Shown piece after piece: positions 7,900 to 17,845 of a stretch of 64,000 nucleotides of DNA (positions are counted from its first letter, which is position 1; each line of letters begins with the position of its first letter). The notes beneath the pieces are model-generated. The model searched no databases and had not been told where the DNA came from. It saw only the letters and a program-made list of their open reading frames with translations. Source of the stretch: Chitinophagaceae bacterium (GTDB lineage Bacteria; Bacteroidota; Bacteroidia; Chitinophagales; Chitinophagaceae); contig JAFKGQ010000015.1 of assembly GCA_017307755.1 (NCBI GenBank), forward strand, positions 186,001 to 250,000, written 5' to 3'. The position numbers and the translations under genes were made by a program.

Positions 7900-10800
7900 A
7901 TGAGAATTGCTGCTTTTTTTCGGTACTTCATTTCGCTGCTGCTATGCTGTTGCATATTGCCGGCAGTAAGAGCAAACACGATATCATTCGTGCTTTCCGG
8001 AACCATTGTAAACGAACGGAGCGAACCCATGCCCGGCGCGAACATCAAGGTTATTGGATCTTCCAATAAGGGTGCGACCGCGGATGTCTATGGGAAATTC
8101 CTGCTGGAAGTGGATGACGAAAGCGATTCTATCCTCGTCACTTTTGTAGGCTACAAGTCCCTGCGGCAGCGGGTGAGCAACCTGGGCGGCAGAAAGGATG
8201 TCATCATCAAAATGGAACCGGACCATGAGGGGCAGAAACTGAATGAAACGGTAGTCGTCGGGTTTGGGTCGCAGAAAAAGAATTCTGTTACAGGGGCCAT
8301 AGCGACGGTGAAAGTAAGCGATCTGCAACAGGTGGCCACTCCTTCGCTGTCCAATGCCATTGGCGGCAGGCTACCGGGTGTGATCACGCGGCAGACATCG
8401 GGTGAACCCGGTTATGATGCGGCCAATGTTTTTATAAGGGGGCTGGCAACGTTCACCGGGAGTCAGAGCCCGTTGATCCTTGTGGATGGTGTGGAGAGGG
8501 ATATGAACCAGCTGAATGTCCAGGAAGTTGAAAGCTTTTCCATATTAAAAGATGCCTCCGCCACTGCCGTCTATGGTATCAGGGGCGCCAATGGGGTGAT
8601 ATTGATCAACACCAAGCGCGGTAAAGAGGGCAAGCCGCAGGTGAGTTTCCGTACGGAGAATGCCCAACTGTCTCCCTTACGTCTGCCTAAATTCATCAAC
8701 AGTTATGAATATGCAACGCTTGCCAACGAGGCCATGACCCGTGGAGGGGCGCCGCAGCCTTTCTATACACCAGACCAGGTGGAGGGATACAGGACCCATT
8801 CCGACCCCTATCTTTACCCCGATGTCGACTGGGTAAGCGTGGTGCTGAGAAAGCACACTTTTCAGACCATCAACAACCTGAGCATAACAGGCGGCAACCA
8901 GACGTTCAAATATTACACCAACGTGGGTTACACTGTACAACAGGGGCTTTATAATGAAGACAAGACCGTACCGTATCCCACCAACACCAGCTATAAGCGA
9001 TATAATTTCAGGAGCAATGTGGACGTCAATCTTAGCAAGAGCCTGTCCATGTCCCTGAACTTGGGCGGTATCACTTCCAACGGGAACTATCCGGGTAATG
9101 GAGCCTTCCTCATTATGGAGGCTATCAACCTTACGCCGAACAACGCGTATCCTGTGCGAAACCCTGACGGCTCCATCCCCGGGTCCGGTACCTTCCTTGG
9201 GATGAGCCCTTTCTCCAAAACCACCCAGTCGGGATATACAAAGGAGTTCAGGAGCACCATACAAAGCTCCCTGGGTACCAAGTGGGACCTTTCTTCCCTT
9301 GTTACAAAGGGATTATATCTGAGAGGACTCTTTGCCTATGACTTCTACGATGTACAAGGCAACGGCAGACCTAAACAACCGCAGACCTATCAATATCTCG
9401 GTAAGGATGCGAATGGCGTGGACCAGTATAAGCTGATACTGACGGAAACTCCGCTGGGCTATACAAGATACAATGTCAGCAACAGGGCTTATTACCTGGA
9501 GGCTTCGGCGAACTATGACAGGACCTTTGGCAAGCATACGGTGAATGGCCTTCTCCTGGGCAACAGAAGAGAGTACGTGGATCTTACGGCCGGCACTTCC
9601 ATTGCCAATATTCCATTCAGAAGACAAGGCCTGGCAGCCAGGGTGACCTATGATTATTCCACCCGGTACCTGGTGCAGTTCGACATGGGATATAACGGAA
9701 GCGAAAACTTCCCTCCCGGCAAGCGATATGGGTTCTTCCCTTCGGTGTCCCTGGGCTGGGTGCCATCCAAGGAAAAGTTCTGGAATGTAAATGTCATCAA
9801 TTATTTAAAGATCAGGGGTTCTTATGGCAAGTCCGGGAACGACCAGATAGGCGGAGCAAGGTTCCTGTACCAGACTACCATCGACAAGGGTGCTGAGAAC
9901 TATCTTTTTGGTCAAAGCCAGACCACCGTCACTTCGAATGGGTTTGCCGAAGCCATGATCGGGAACAACAACCTCTCGTGGGAAGTATCCGAGAAAGCCA
10001 ATATAGGTACGGATATGGAGCTATTCAACGGTCGTGTCACATTGACCGTGGATGCATTCCGGGAGCACCGGACGGGCATTCTTCTGCAATTGCAGCAGAT
10101 ACCTAGTTCCGCGGGATATCCCGGCTCGATCATCCCATATGCCAACCTGGGCGCGGTGAACAATCACGGTATCGAGGGTAATATCGAAGTACGTAACAGG
10201 ACCAGGGGCGGCTTTTATTATTCTTTCCAGGGTAATTTCACGTTTGCCCGGAATAAGGTCATAGAAGACAATACCCCATTGAAACAATATCCTTATCAGA
10301 ATTCAAGAGGACAAAGCATCAACCGATTCTACGGGTTTGTCGCAGACGGCATTTATAAAGATCAGGCGGATGTGGACAAAGGGCCTGACCAGACCTATCT
10401 CCAGACGGTGATCCGGCCCGGGGATATCAAGTACAAGGACCTGAATGGGGACGGGAAGATCGATGCGAACGACCAGACCTTTATCGGATTTGCCCGTACA
10501 CCCGAGATCATGTTTGGTTTTGGCGGTACTGTGGCGTACAAGGGTGTCGATCTCAGCATCTTTTTTGCAGGCGCCGCCCGGACGAGCATGTACATGAGCG
10601 GCCGCAGCACCTGGGCATTTGCCGACGGAGTAGGCGTGTACAATGTAACCAGAGAGTATTTTGATCATCGCTGGGTGCCGGGTGCGGCGGACAATTCCAA
10701 AGCGGAATACCCCGCCATATTGAATGTAAAGTCCACCAATAATTTTGTCAGCAGCACGCAGTGGTTGAGGAACGGCAATTACCTGCGGGTCAAATCAGCG

Positions 10801-10989
10801 GAGATTGGTTATAATTTCCCCAGGAGCCTGACACAACGGGTGAAGATCAACAGCTTCCGGCTATTCATCAACGGCACCAACCTCGGTCTTTGGGATCATA
10901 TCAAGATCGTAAACCCCGAGGATGATGGGCCGAATGAGAATTATCCTTTACAGCGCAGCATCAATTTTGGCGCGCAAGTGACATTCTAA
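7900..10989 (+). CDS. SusC/RagA-family TonB-linked outer-membrane porin
   Basis: About 1029 residues. I start at the ATG at 7900 because it begins a proper signal peptide (MRIAAFFRYFISLLLCCC, cleavage near VRA-N); the in-frame TTG at 7810 would put 30 basic residues ahead of it. Next come a carboxypeptidase-regulatory-like domain (GTIVNERSEPMPGANIKV), a TonB-box-like stretch (LNETVVVGFG), the plug (GRLPGVITRQ, LVDGVERDMNQLNV, SILKDASATAVYGIRGANG) and a 22-strand barrel ending in aromatic ...QVTF. It imports an oligosaccharide or glycoconjugate fragment across the outer membrane with the SusD protein encoded 20 bp downstream. The LacI dyad lies 113 bp upstream of the start. Confidence 0.95.
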   Translation: MRIAAFFRYFISLLLCCCILPAVRANTISFVLSGTIVNERSEPMPGANIKVIGSSNKGATADVYGKFLLEVDDESDSILVTFVGYKSLRQRVSNLGGRKDVIIKMEPDHEGQKLNETVVVGFGSQKKNSVTGAIATVKVSDLQQVATPSLSNAIGGRLPGVITRQTSGEPGYDAANVFIRGLATFTGSQSPLILVDGVERDMNQLNVQEVESFSILKDASATAVYGIRGANGVILINTKRGKEGKPQVSFRTENAQLSPLRLPKFINSYEYATLANEAMTRGGAPQPFYTPDQVEGYRTHSDPYLYPDVDWVSVVLRKHTFQTINNLSITGGNQTFKYYTNVGYTVQQGLYNEDKTVPYPTNTSYKRYNFRSNVDVNLSKSLSMSLNLGGITSNGNYPGNGAFLIMEAINLTPNNAYPVRNPDGSIPGSGTFLGMSPFSKTTQSGYTKEFRSTIQSSLGTKWDLSSLVTKGLYLRGLFAYDFYDVQGNGRPKQPQTYQYLGKDANGVDQYKLILTETPLGYTRYNVSNRAYYLEASANYDRTFGKHTVNGLLLGNRREYVDLTAGTSIANIPFRRQGLAARVTYDYSTRYLVQFDMGYNGSENFPPGKRYGFFPSVSLGWVPSKEKFWNVNVINYLKIRGSYGKSGNDQIGGARFLYQTTIDKGAENYLFGQSQTTVTSNGFAEAMIGNNNLSWEVSEKANIGTDMELFNGRVTLTVDAFREHRTGILLQLQQIPSSAGYPGSIIPYANLGAVNNHGIEGNIEVRNRTRGGFYYSFQGNFTFARNKVIEDNTPLKQYPYQNSRGQSINRFYGFVADGIYKDQADVDKGPDQTYLQTVIRPGDIKYKDLNGDGKIDANDQTFIGFARTPEIMFGFGGTVAYKGVDLSIFFAGAARTSMYMSGRSTWAFADGVGVYNVTREYFDHRWVPGAADNSKAEYPAILNVKSTNNFVSSTQWLRNGNYLRVKSAEIGYNFPRSLTQRVKINSFRLFINGTNLGLWDHIKIVNPEDDGPNENYPLQRSINFGAQVTF

Positions 10990-11009
10990 ATCTATAAAAT
11001 AATTATAAC

Positions 11010-12818
11010 GTGAACTCCATTATAAAAACAACGCTTGGCATACTGCTGCTGTCGCTGGCGGCTGCGTGTAAAAAAGATTATCTTGATAAGGCGCCTGATG
11101 ACGACCTGACCCTGCAAAAAGTATTTGCCAACAGGGATTACGCCATGAGCTTTTTAAGCAATATCTATACTTCCGAACCCGTGGAGCGTCGCATGGTGGA
11201 CAATGACCCCAACGGCAATCCATTTGTGGGCGCTTCCGACGAGATGGAGCAGATGTACCCGCCCAGTTTTAGCAATTCCATGAATGCCGGCAGCTGGGGA
11301 CCGTCTACCTATACCATCGATCCATGGACGGCCAATTATGTCGGTATCCGCAAGGCCAATCTTTTTATAGAGAACGTCGATAAGGTACCGCTGGACGATG
11401 CTTTTACGGCTGCCCTCCGCACACGGCTGAAAGGGGAAGCCCTTTTTCTACGCGCCTATTTTCATTTTCTGCTGATGCGGGTATACGGGGCCGTGCCTAT
11501 CTCGGACCACAGCGTGGCCTTTACGGAAAATTTTAAATCCATCCGGAGGGACCCCATCGACAAATGCGCGGCTTTTGTGGCGGCCGAATGCGACAAGGCA
11601 GCCGCGTTGCTGCCGCCTATCATCACGAATGCCACGGAATATGGAAGACCCACCAAAGCCGTTTGTCTTGCGCTGAAGGCCAGGGTATTGCTCTATATGG
11701 CCAGCCCCTTGTGGAACGGCAATCCGGATTATAAGGATATAAAGAATGACAACGGCACCCGGCTTTTTCCGGATGCGGATGCCGGCAGGTGGCAGGCTGC
11801 GGCGGATGCTGCAAAAGCCTGTATCGACCAGGCAGAACCGGCAGGATACGGACTGTACCACAGCGCCAGTAACGACCCTGTGTTGAATTACCAGGAAATA
11901 TTCTTTGTCAACAACAACAAGGAAGTACTGTTTGCCAATAACCCCGGATTTTTTAACGATAATGATGTGTACAGCGACCCCCGCAGCACTTACCAGGGGT
12001 TTACCCTCAACAGCATTACGCAGAACATGGTAGATGACTATGAGATGGCTGACGGCACCCGGCCCATACTGGGTTATAATGCCGACTATACACCTGTCCT
12101 CAATCCTGTCTCCAGCTATTCGGAAACGGGATTTGCGGCGGCGGACGATCCCAAAGGCAACTATATAGCCGGCACCAGTAATATGTATGTCAACCGCGAA
12201 CCCCGATTTTACGCCAGTATACATTTCTCTGGTCAACCCTGGAAGAACAGTACCGGGCTGCAATTCTGGTACAAAGGCGTCGATGGGAAGCTGGCGGGCG
12301 GCGCCGGCAACTTTACAAAGACGGGTTATCTGCCAAAGAAATGCTCCGACCCCAGCTTTACCTGGGTACCGCTGCATTCCGTCCTGCGTACCTGGATACT
12401 TTTCCGGCTGGGGGAGCAATACCTGAATTATGCGGAGGCATTGAACGAAGCGCAGGGTCCAGTTGGGGACGTATATAAGTATATCAACCTGATCCGGGAC
12501 CGCAGCGGGCTTCCTGGTTTGCCCACGGGTCTGTCGAAGGACGATATGCGGGAGCGTATACATCACGAACGCCGTATCGAACTCTTTTATGAGACACACC
12601 GCTATTTTGACGCGCATCGCTGGAAAATAGCAGAGCAGGAGGAAGGGGGTAATATCCTTGGTCTGGATATTTTCTCCGGGGCCAATGCCACCGACCCCGC
12701 CTTTTTCAAAAGGGTCCTGGTGGAAAAAAGGGTTTTTGAGAAGAAGCATTACTTGTGGCCTATACAGCAACGGGAGCGGGATAAGAACCCCAACCTGGTG
12801 CAGAACTATGGATGGTAG
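11010..12818 (+). CDS. SusD/RagB-family surface lipoprotein
   Basis: 602 residues from a GTG start; no in-frame ATG precedes the signal sequence. The N-terminus is a lipoprotein signal (LLLSLAAAC, modified Cys near residue 20) followed by KKDYLDKAPDDD. TPR-like helices and the SusD C-terminal motif LFYETHRYFDAHRWK (about residue 525) are present. It caps the SusC barrel encoded just upstream and binds the glycan substrate on the cell surface. At 602 residues it is somewhat longer than many SusD proteins. Confidence 0.95.
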   Translation: MNSIIKTTLGILLLSLAAACKKDYLDKAPDDDLTLQKVFANRDYAMSFLSNIYTSEPVERRMVDNDPNGNPFVGASDEMEQMYPPSFSNSMNAGSWGPSTYTIDPWTANYVGIRKANLFIENVDKVPLDDAFTAALRTRLKGEALFLRAYFHFLLMRVYGAVPISDHSVAFTENFKSIRRDPIDKCAAFVAAECDKAAALLPPIITNATEYGRPTKAVCLALKARVLLYMASPLWNGNPDYKDIKNDNGTRLFPDADAGRWQAAADAAKACIDQAEPAGYGLYHSASNDPVLNYQEIFFVNNNKEVLFANNPGFFNDNDVYSDPRSTYQGFTLNSITQNMVDDYEMADGTRPILGYNADYTPVLNPVSSYSETGFAAADDPKGNYIAGTSNMYVNREPRFYASIHFSGQPWKNSTGLQFWYKGVDGKLAGGAGNFTKTGYLPKKCSDPSFTWVPLHSVLRTWILFRLGEQYLNYAEALNEAQGPVGDVYKYINLIRDRSGLPGLPTGLSKDDMRERIHHERRIELFYETHRYFDAHRWKIAEQEEGGNILGLDIFSGANATDPAFFKRVLVEKRVFEKKHYLWPIQQRERDKNPNLVQNYGW

Positions 12819-12835
12819 TTTTTAATTGATATTAT

Positions 12836-14029
12836 ATGAATGTTAGAACGATCGTCTTTTTAACCTGGATGCTGCCCTTGTCCTTATGCGCGCAGCAACT
12901 GTACGAGTTGCCCAAGGACGTCGACAGCCGGTGGGTCAGTTTTGAGAATCCTACGGGCGAAAAGGGTAAGGGAGGCATGGAGAACAAGGGCGCAAAAGGC
13001 AATGCCAGTCAGTGGATCAAGGCGGGGACCAGCAGGGTACTGGCCGATCTTCATGACGCCGGCGTCATCAACAGGATATGGATGACCATCATCGACAGGA
13101 ACCCGAAAGCTTTAAGATCTATTGTACTGGAGATCTATTGGGATGGGGCCAAAAAGCCGGCTGTCTCGGCGCCGTTGGGCGATTTCTTTGGTATCGGTCT
13201 TGGAAGGATGGCTGCTTTTCAAAGCGCATTGTTCTCCGACCCTGAGGGCAAGTCTTTTAACTGTTATGTCCCCATGCCTTTTAAGAAGGGGGCTAAGGTT
13301 ATCTTTATCAATGAATCGCAACAAGACCAGCTGTTGTTCTATGACATCGATTATTCCGTGTTGAAGGCTGTGCCGAAAGATATCGGTTATTTCCATGCTT
13401 ACTGGAGTAATAATAATGGAGCAAAGCTGGGAGAAGATTTTGTGATATTGCCCCGGATCCACGGCAGTGGAAGATTTCTTGGCACCAATATTAGCGTTGT
13501 TGCCGACAGCATCTATGGCAATACCTGGTTTGGCGAAGGCGAGGTCAAGGCCTATCTGGACAATGACGGTGTATTTCCCACGCTGGCGGGGTCGGGGACG
13601 GAGGATTATATCGGCTCGGCCTGGAATTTGGGGGCTTTTAATAATTTGTATCAGGGCGCTACCATCGTCGACAGGGTGAAGAGACAGTATGCTTTTTACA
13701 GATGGCATATACCCGACCCTGTTTATTTCCATCAGAACTGTAAGGTTACCATACAACAGATGGGCGGCGCCGGCAGAGATCTTATCCGGGGTATTGCCAA
13801 AGCGGGAGGCAGGGTAAAGCCCGTGAGCGTAATGACCTCCAAGGGTTTGATAAAGCTTCTGGAGACGTCTGATTACCCTGACTTGTTTGACGACAGGTTT
13901 CCTGCCGATGAGTGGGTCAATTTTTACAGGGTAGATGATTATTCAGCGACGGCTTATTTTTATCTTGATAGACCCGAGAGCGATCTGCCGGCCCTGGCGT
14001 CTCTGGGGGGAAGACTAAAAGGATTGTAG
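12836..14029 (+). CDS. GH172 (DUF2961) glycoside hydrolase, first copy
   Basis: A 397-residue secreted protein with the signal peptide MNVRTIVFLTWMLPLSLCAQ. The DUF2961 core is clear: a GVINRIWMT strand, IYWDGAKKPAVSAPLGDFFG, WFGEGEVKAYLDNDGVFP and GSGTEDYIGSAWN. GH172 enzymes known from the literature act on fructofuranose or arabinofuranose linkages, with catalytic glutamates in the region of the last two motifs, and both glutamates are present here. A paralogue lies about 6 kb downstream in the same operon. The substrate cannot be read from sequence; cleavage of a furanosidic linkage in the periplasm is the best guess. Confidence 0.85.
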   Translation: MNVRTIVFLTWMLPLSLCAQQLYELPKDVDSRWVSFENPTGEKGKGGMENKGAKGNASQWIKAGTSRVLADLHDAGVINRIWMTIIDRNPKALRSIVLEIYWDGAKKPAVSAPLGDFFGIGLGRMAAFQSALFSDPEGKSFNCYVPMPFKKGAKVIFINESQQDQLLFYDIDYSVLKAVPKDIGYFHAYWSNNNGAKLGEDFVILPRIHGSGRFLGTNISVVADSIYGNTWFGEGEVKAYLDNDGVFPTLAGSGTEDYIGSAWNLGAFNNLYQGATIVDRVKRQYAFYRWHIPDPVYFHQNCKVTIQQMGGAGRDLIRGIAKAGGRVKPVSVMTSKGLIKLLETSDYPDLFDDRFPADEWVNFYRVDDYSATAYFYLDRPESDLPALASLGGRLKGL

Positions 14030-14033
14030 CTAT

Positions 14034-15815
14034 ATGAACTGGAATCAACTGGACATTTGGATCATAGCAGCCTATCTGCTGTTGATGTTTGGCATGTCGC
14101 TTTGGCATAAGCGATTTGCATCCACCAATCTTGAAAACTTTTTTCTTGGCGGGCGAAAGATACCGGGATGGCTGAATGGTATTTCCTATACAGCCGCGTT
14201 GGTGAGCCCCGATGCCGCGACAGGGTATGGCGGGTTGGGGGTAGTGACAGGCGCTTTTATCTCCTGGTGGTACCTGAGCAGATTTGGACTGGCTCTTTTT
14301 ATAGGAGGCGTACTTTTCTCCGGCTTTTGGCGGCGGCTGAATCTTTTTACGTCGCTGGAGTTCTATGACCTACGATTTCCATCTCGTGCCGCATCTGCCA
14401 TGCGCATCTGGATTGCCGTACGTACTTCATTTATCGCCATGCCGGCATGGACGGGTATTACGCTGCTGGCGGCCTTTAAGATCATGGGTCCTGCATTTGG
14501 TCTGACGAAGGTGCAGACGATGTGCCTGGTGGTGCCTGTATCTTTTCTCTTTGTCTTTTTTTCGGGATATAAAGGGGTGGTGATCTCCAATCTTATCCAG
14601 ATGAGTATTTTCTTTATCGGAGCCGTTACACTGGCCGGCCTCACTCTCTCGCATTTCGGGGGGCCGGTGGCCATGAGTGCTGCGCTGCATCATGCATTTG
14701 ACGGCTCACATCCCGATGTATTACAGATGGCGCCGCCTGTCAAACATGACGTTTTTCCGTTGGCTGCTGCAATGGCCTGGCTGTTAGGGCAAAGCATCGG
14801 CTATGGCGGTGATGCGGCGCCGATGGGCGGCGCAATGGAGGGACAACGTATCCTTTCCACCCGAACCCCATCGGAAGCGATGACTATGTATGTCGTGGCT
14901 GCGATCACCATGTTTGTGCTGCTGCTGCTGGTGACCCTTCCCAGCATATCGGCTGCCGTCCTTTGGCCTGAGCTGCGTAATTCGGGGGCCGACAGGGAGC
15001 TGGTGTATGGTCGGCTTATGAAAGAGATGTTGCCGCATGGTGCGATGGGCTTGCTGATCGCTGCTATGATGGCCGCCACCATGTCGGTGGTGGGGGATAA
15101 CCTCAATTTCGGGAGTCAGGTAATGGTGAGTGATATCTATCGTCGCTGGTTTGTACGACGCGCCAGTGAGAAGCATTACCTTTTGATGGGAAAGATCGCC
15201 ATGGCGATCATCATAAGTCTTGCCATTGCCGTCGTATTTAATGTAAGCATCATCACAAACGTGGCCATCTTTATGCTGCAGCTGAGTGCCGCGGAACTGC
15301 CTGCCAACTGGGCTCAATGGTGGTGGTGGCGATTTAACGGACCTGCCCGTGTAGCGGCATCTTTTGGCGGCGCCGCCATTTTCTGTCTGGTAGTGCTGGG
15401 ACCGCAATTGCTGGCATTTTTGGGGGTGAGCTGGGCGGAACATCTCATCCTTCCCTGGTATTGGTCCACCTTGCTTGTGATGGCCCTGACCACCGTGCTA
15501 TGGGTATCTGTTGCATTACTGACCAAGCCCGATCCGGACAGGCTGTTGAGCGCGTTCTATGAGCGGGTGCGGCCATTGGGGTGGTGGGGACCGCATGAAC
15601 GCGGGAGTGGTAATGTAAGACCTATTCTGAAAGGGTTGCTGGTGGCCGTGGTTGGTTTTGCCGCGACATGTATGTTGATACAGGGGCTGACGGAAATGTG
15701 GTTTGGAAGATATTGGAGAGGAGGAGCAGAGATTGTGGTTTGTTTGGGATTGTTTATTGTCTTCAGGAAGACCTCCCGGTCCTTCCTCCATTTTTTAGAG
15801 CAACGAACAAATTGA
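14034..15815 (+). CDS. sodium:solute symporter family transporter
   Basis: A 593-residue inner-membrane protein with about 13-14 hydrophobic helices. It has the SSS family architecture: N-terminal LDIWIIAAYLLLMFGMSLW followed by NLENFFLGGRKIPGWLNG, then SYTAALVSPDAATGYGG. It starts 4 bp after the GH172 stop. It probably carries the released sugar or sugar-derived acid into the cytoplasm with sodium, replacing the MFS permease seen in many other loci. The C-terminus is long and ends in two helices and a basic tail. Confidence 0.9.
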   Translation: MNWNQLDIWIIAAYLLLMFGMSLWHKRFASTNLENFFLGGRKIPGWLNGISYTAALVSPDAATGYGGLGVVTGAFISWWYLSRFGLALFIGGVLFSGFWRRLNLFTSLEFYDLRFPSRAASAMRIWIAVRTSFIAMPAWTGITLLAAFKIMGPAFGLTKVQTMCLVVPVSFLFVFFSGYKGVVISNLIQMSIFFIGAVTLAGLTLSHFGGPVAMSAALHHAFDGSHPDVLQMAPPVKHDVFPLAAAMAWLLGQSIGYGGDAAPMGGAMEGQRILSTRTPSEAMTMYVVAAITMFVLLLLVTLPSISAAVLWPELRNSGADRELVYGRLMKEMLPHGAMGLLIAAMMAATMSVVGDNLNFGSQVMVSDIYRRWFVRRASEKHYLLMGKIAMAIIISLAIAVVFNVSIITNVAIFMLQLSAAELPANWAQWWWWRFNGPARVAASFGGAAIFCLVVLGPQLLAFLGVSWAEHLILPWYWSTLLVMALTTVLWVSVALLTKPDPDRLLSAFYERVRPLGWWGPHERGSGNVRPILKGLLVAVVGFAATCMLIQGLTEMWFGRYWRGGAEIVVCLGLFIVFRKTSRSFLHFLEQRTN

Positions 15816-15827
15816 AAATAAATATTT

Positions 15828-16643
15828 ATGAGAGCAAAAAGTCAAGTAAGGACGAAAGAAGAGCATGTATTGTATCTGGGAGACTGGGTATTTCATGTGG
15901 GACCTACATTTATCGAAACCCCGTTTGGTACGGAAACAAAGGATGCCGATCTGCATTTTTATGGCGAGCGGCTGACGGAGGCATTGGAGCACCTGTCGGA
16001 TGTTACACCTCTGGCTAACTGGGAGCTGTACCGTCTGGAGCCGGGTAAGCTGGAGGCATACTTAGAGCAATCGGCGTGTTTGATCATCAGCGATGTGGAG
16101 GCGAAGTGCTTTCATTTATATCCTAGTTTTTTTGACAGGGCCAGACGTGAGCGGCGCATCGTCACATTTCCTGACAGGCTGGATGTCATCAAGGACTGGA
16201 TCCGTGATGGCGGAGGGATGATGATGCTGGGAGGCTGGTTGTCTTTTAGCGGCGTACAAGGAAGGTCCGGCTGGGGCAGGAGCAGGCTTCATGAGGTATT
16301 GCCCGTGGAATGTCTGCAGGCAGAGGACCTGGTGGAATCTTCCGAGGGGTTTACTGCCGAGGTGGTAGCGCCTCATCACCCCGTGGTAAAAGGACTTCCC
16401 TGGCATACATTCCCGCCCATATTTGGGTATAATGAGGTAGGAGGCAGGGCAGAAGGCGAAGTACTGGTACGTGTAAAGGAGACGGGGCATCCCCTGGTGG
16501 TCACCGGAGAATATGGAAAAGGGCGGCTGTTGACCTATATGTCCGACCCGGCGCCGCACTGGGGTATCAATTTTGAATTATGGGAGGCATATGACGCCTT
16601 CTGGCAACAATCTTATAACTGGGTAAAAAGAAAAACCAAGTGA
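15828..16643 (+). CDS. GATase1-like protein (putative glutamine amidotransferase fold)
   Basis: 271 residues with no signal peptide, so cytoplasmic. The sequence fits the GATase1-like family of class-I amidotransferase-fold proteins: CLIISDVEAKCF, a WIRDGGGMMMLGGWLSF turn, PHHPVVKGLPW, TGEYGKGRLLTYMSDPAPHWG. These proteins often occur next to sugar-catabolic genes and many lack a proven amidotransferase activity. Its stop (TGA at 16641-16643) shares a base with the ATG of the next gene. The reaction is unknown. Confidence 0.7.
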   Translation: MRAKSQVRTKEEHVLYLGDWVFHVGPTFIETPFGTETKDADLHFYGERLTEALEHLSDVTPLANWELYRLEPGKLEAYLEQSACLIISDVEAKCFHLYPSFFDRARRERRIVTFPDRLDVIKDWIRDGGGMMMLGGWLSFSGVQGRSGWGRSRLHEVLPVECLQAEDLVESSEGFTAEVVAPHHPVVKGLPWHTFPPIFGYNEVGGRAEGEVLVRVKETGHPLVVTGEYGKGRLLTYMSDPAPHWGINFELWEAYDAFWQQSYNWVKRKTK

Positions 16644-17845
16644 TGTATCATTTATCGGCCGGAGCATGTGTGGCGGATATCACACCGCCGCTGGAGGTAG
16701 GTCTTCTTACCTCGTCAGTGAAAGGAGAGTATAGCGCTTTTGAGTCGGTGAGGCTGCCGCTAAAGGCCAGGGTGCTGGTGTTACGATCGGTCCATGAGAC
16801 GGTGGCATTAGTTTCATTGGACCTGCTGGCATTGAATGATACTTCTGTCGGGGGGTGGGAGGATTTCAAGAAAGGTATGTCGGACGTGATCGCCCCTGAC
16901 AATATCATCCTTACCTGTACGCATACCCACAGCGCGCCGGAATCCGTGGCGTTATCAGGCCTCTATCTTACCGGGGAATACCGGGCGTGGCTGACGAGGG
17001 TACAGCGGGTTATCAAGGAAGGTATCGGGCGGGCTATAAAGGAGCTGAGGCCATGCACGATCTCGTTTGCCACCTCGCTGCTGAAGGGGTATTCCTTACA
17101 GCGACGTATACCTGTAGCCGACGGCATTATCATGTCCGACTCGGTGCAGCCAATCTCCGAAGAGCTGATGGAGAGGGGGCCGGTGGACAGACGGGTACAT
17201 ACGGTGCGGCTGAAGGGGCTTAAAGGTGAAGGTATCGCCATGCTGGTGCATGCCATCTGTCATCCCGTCCACGAGATGTGTCTGCCCCATATATCCTCCG
17301 AGTTCCCGGGTGAGATGTGTCTGGAGTTGGAGAGGGCACCGGCGAATGGGGTGCCTCTATTTTTAAATGGCGCGGCTGGAGATACCAATCCTCCTACCGT
17401 GTCCTTAGGGCCGGACTATGCACACAGGCATGGACAGGCGCTGGCCCGTGTAGCGGAGATGGGAGAGGGTGACAGGTCGATTGACGCGGGTGTTTTCAAA
17501 TTCGCACGCCGGGAAGTCCAGCTTTTGGCGAGGAAGGAGGCTGACGTCGCTAATAAGTTTGATGCGTTGGCCAGGATCAGCGCCATCCGTGTCGGTGCGC
17601 TGGCTATTGTATTCCTGCCTGGCGAACCTTTTGTGGAGACGGCGCTGGAGATTGAAAGGTCGTCCCCGTTTAGACACACCATCGTGGTGGGTTTTTGTGA
17701 GAACAATATCGGTTATATCCCCACTGATGCCGCTTTTGAAAAAGGGGGATACGAAGTCGGACCCGGCAAATGGTCTTTTTTGGAAAAAGGCGCGGATGAT
17801 ACGATCTATACCTGCGCATTAAAACTTTTGGAGGAACTTTTATGA
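16643..17845 (+). CDS. cytoplasmic neutral-ceramidase N-domain-like protein
   Basis: About 400 residues starting at ATG 16643 (TGATG overlap); a GTG 3 bp upstream is the alternative. It matches the N-terminal domain of neutral/alkaline ceramidases: AGACVADITPPLEVG, VALVSLDLLALND, the zinc-binding TCTHTHSAPESV, VHAICHPVHEM and FLNGAAGDTNPP. True ceramidases are secreted and carry a C-terminal immunoglobulin-like domain. This protein has neither signal peptide nor that domain, so it probably hydrolyses an amide or ester of a small imported compound in the cytoplasm. It is the middle gene of a tightly overlapping operon. Confidence 0.78.
   Translation: MYHLSAGACVADITPPLEVGLLTSSVKGEYSAFESVRLPLKARVLVLRSVHETVALVSLDLLALNDTSVGGWEDFKKGMSDVIAPDNIILTCTHTHSAPESVALSGLYLTGEYRAWLTRVQRVIKEGIGRAIKELRPCTISFATSLLKGYSLQRRIPVADGIIMSDSVQPISEELMERGPVDRRVHTVRLKGLKGEGIAMLVHAICHPVHEMCLPHISSEFPGEMCLELERAPANGVPLFLNGAAGDTNPPTVSLGPDYAHRHGQALARVAEMGEGDRSIDAGVFKFARREVQLLARKEADVANKFDALARISAIRVGALAIVFLPGEPFVETALEIERSSPFRHTIVVGFCENNIGYIPTDAAFEKGGYEVGPGKWSFLEKGADDTIYTCALKLLEELL

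Noticed and set aside
11448..12770. Long open frame (440 codons) on the minus strand under susD
   Set aside because: It is a mirror of the GC-rich coding strand, has no signal, motif or ribosome site, and covers a clear SusD gene. The same applies to the antisense frames at 31878-33092 and 33954-35153.
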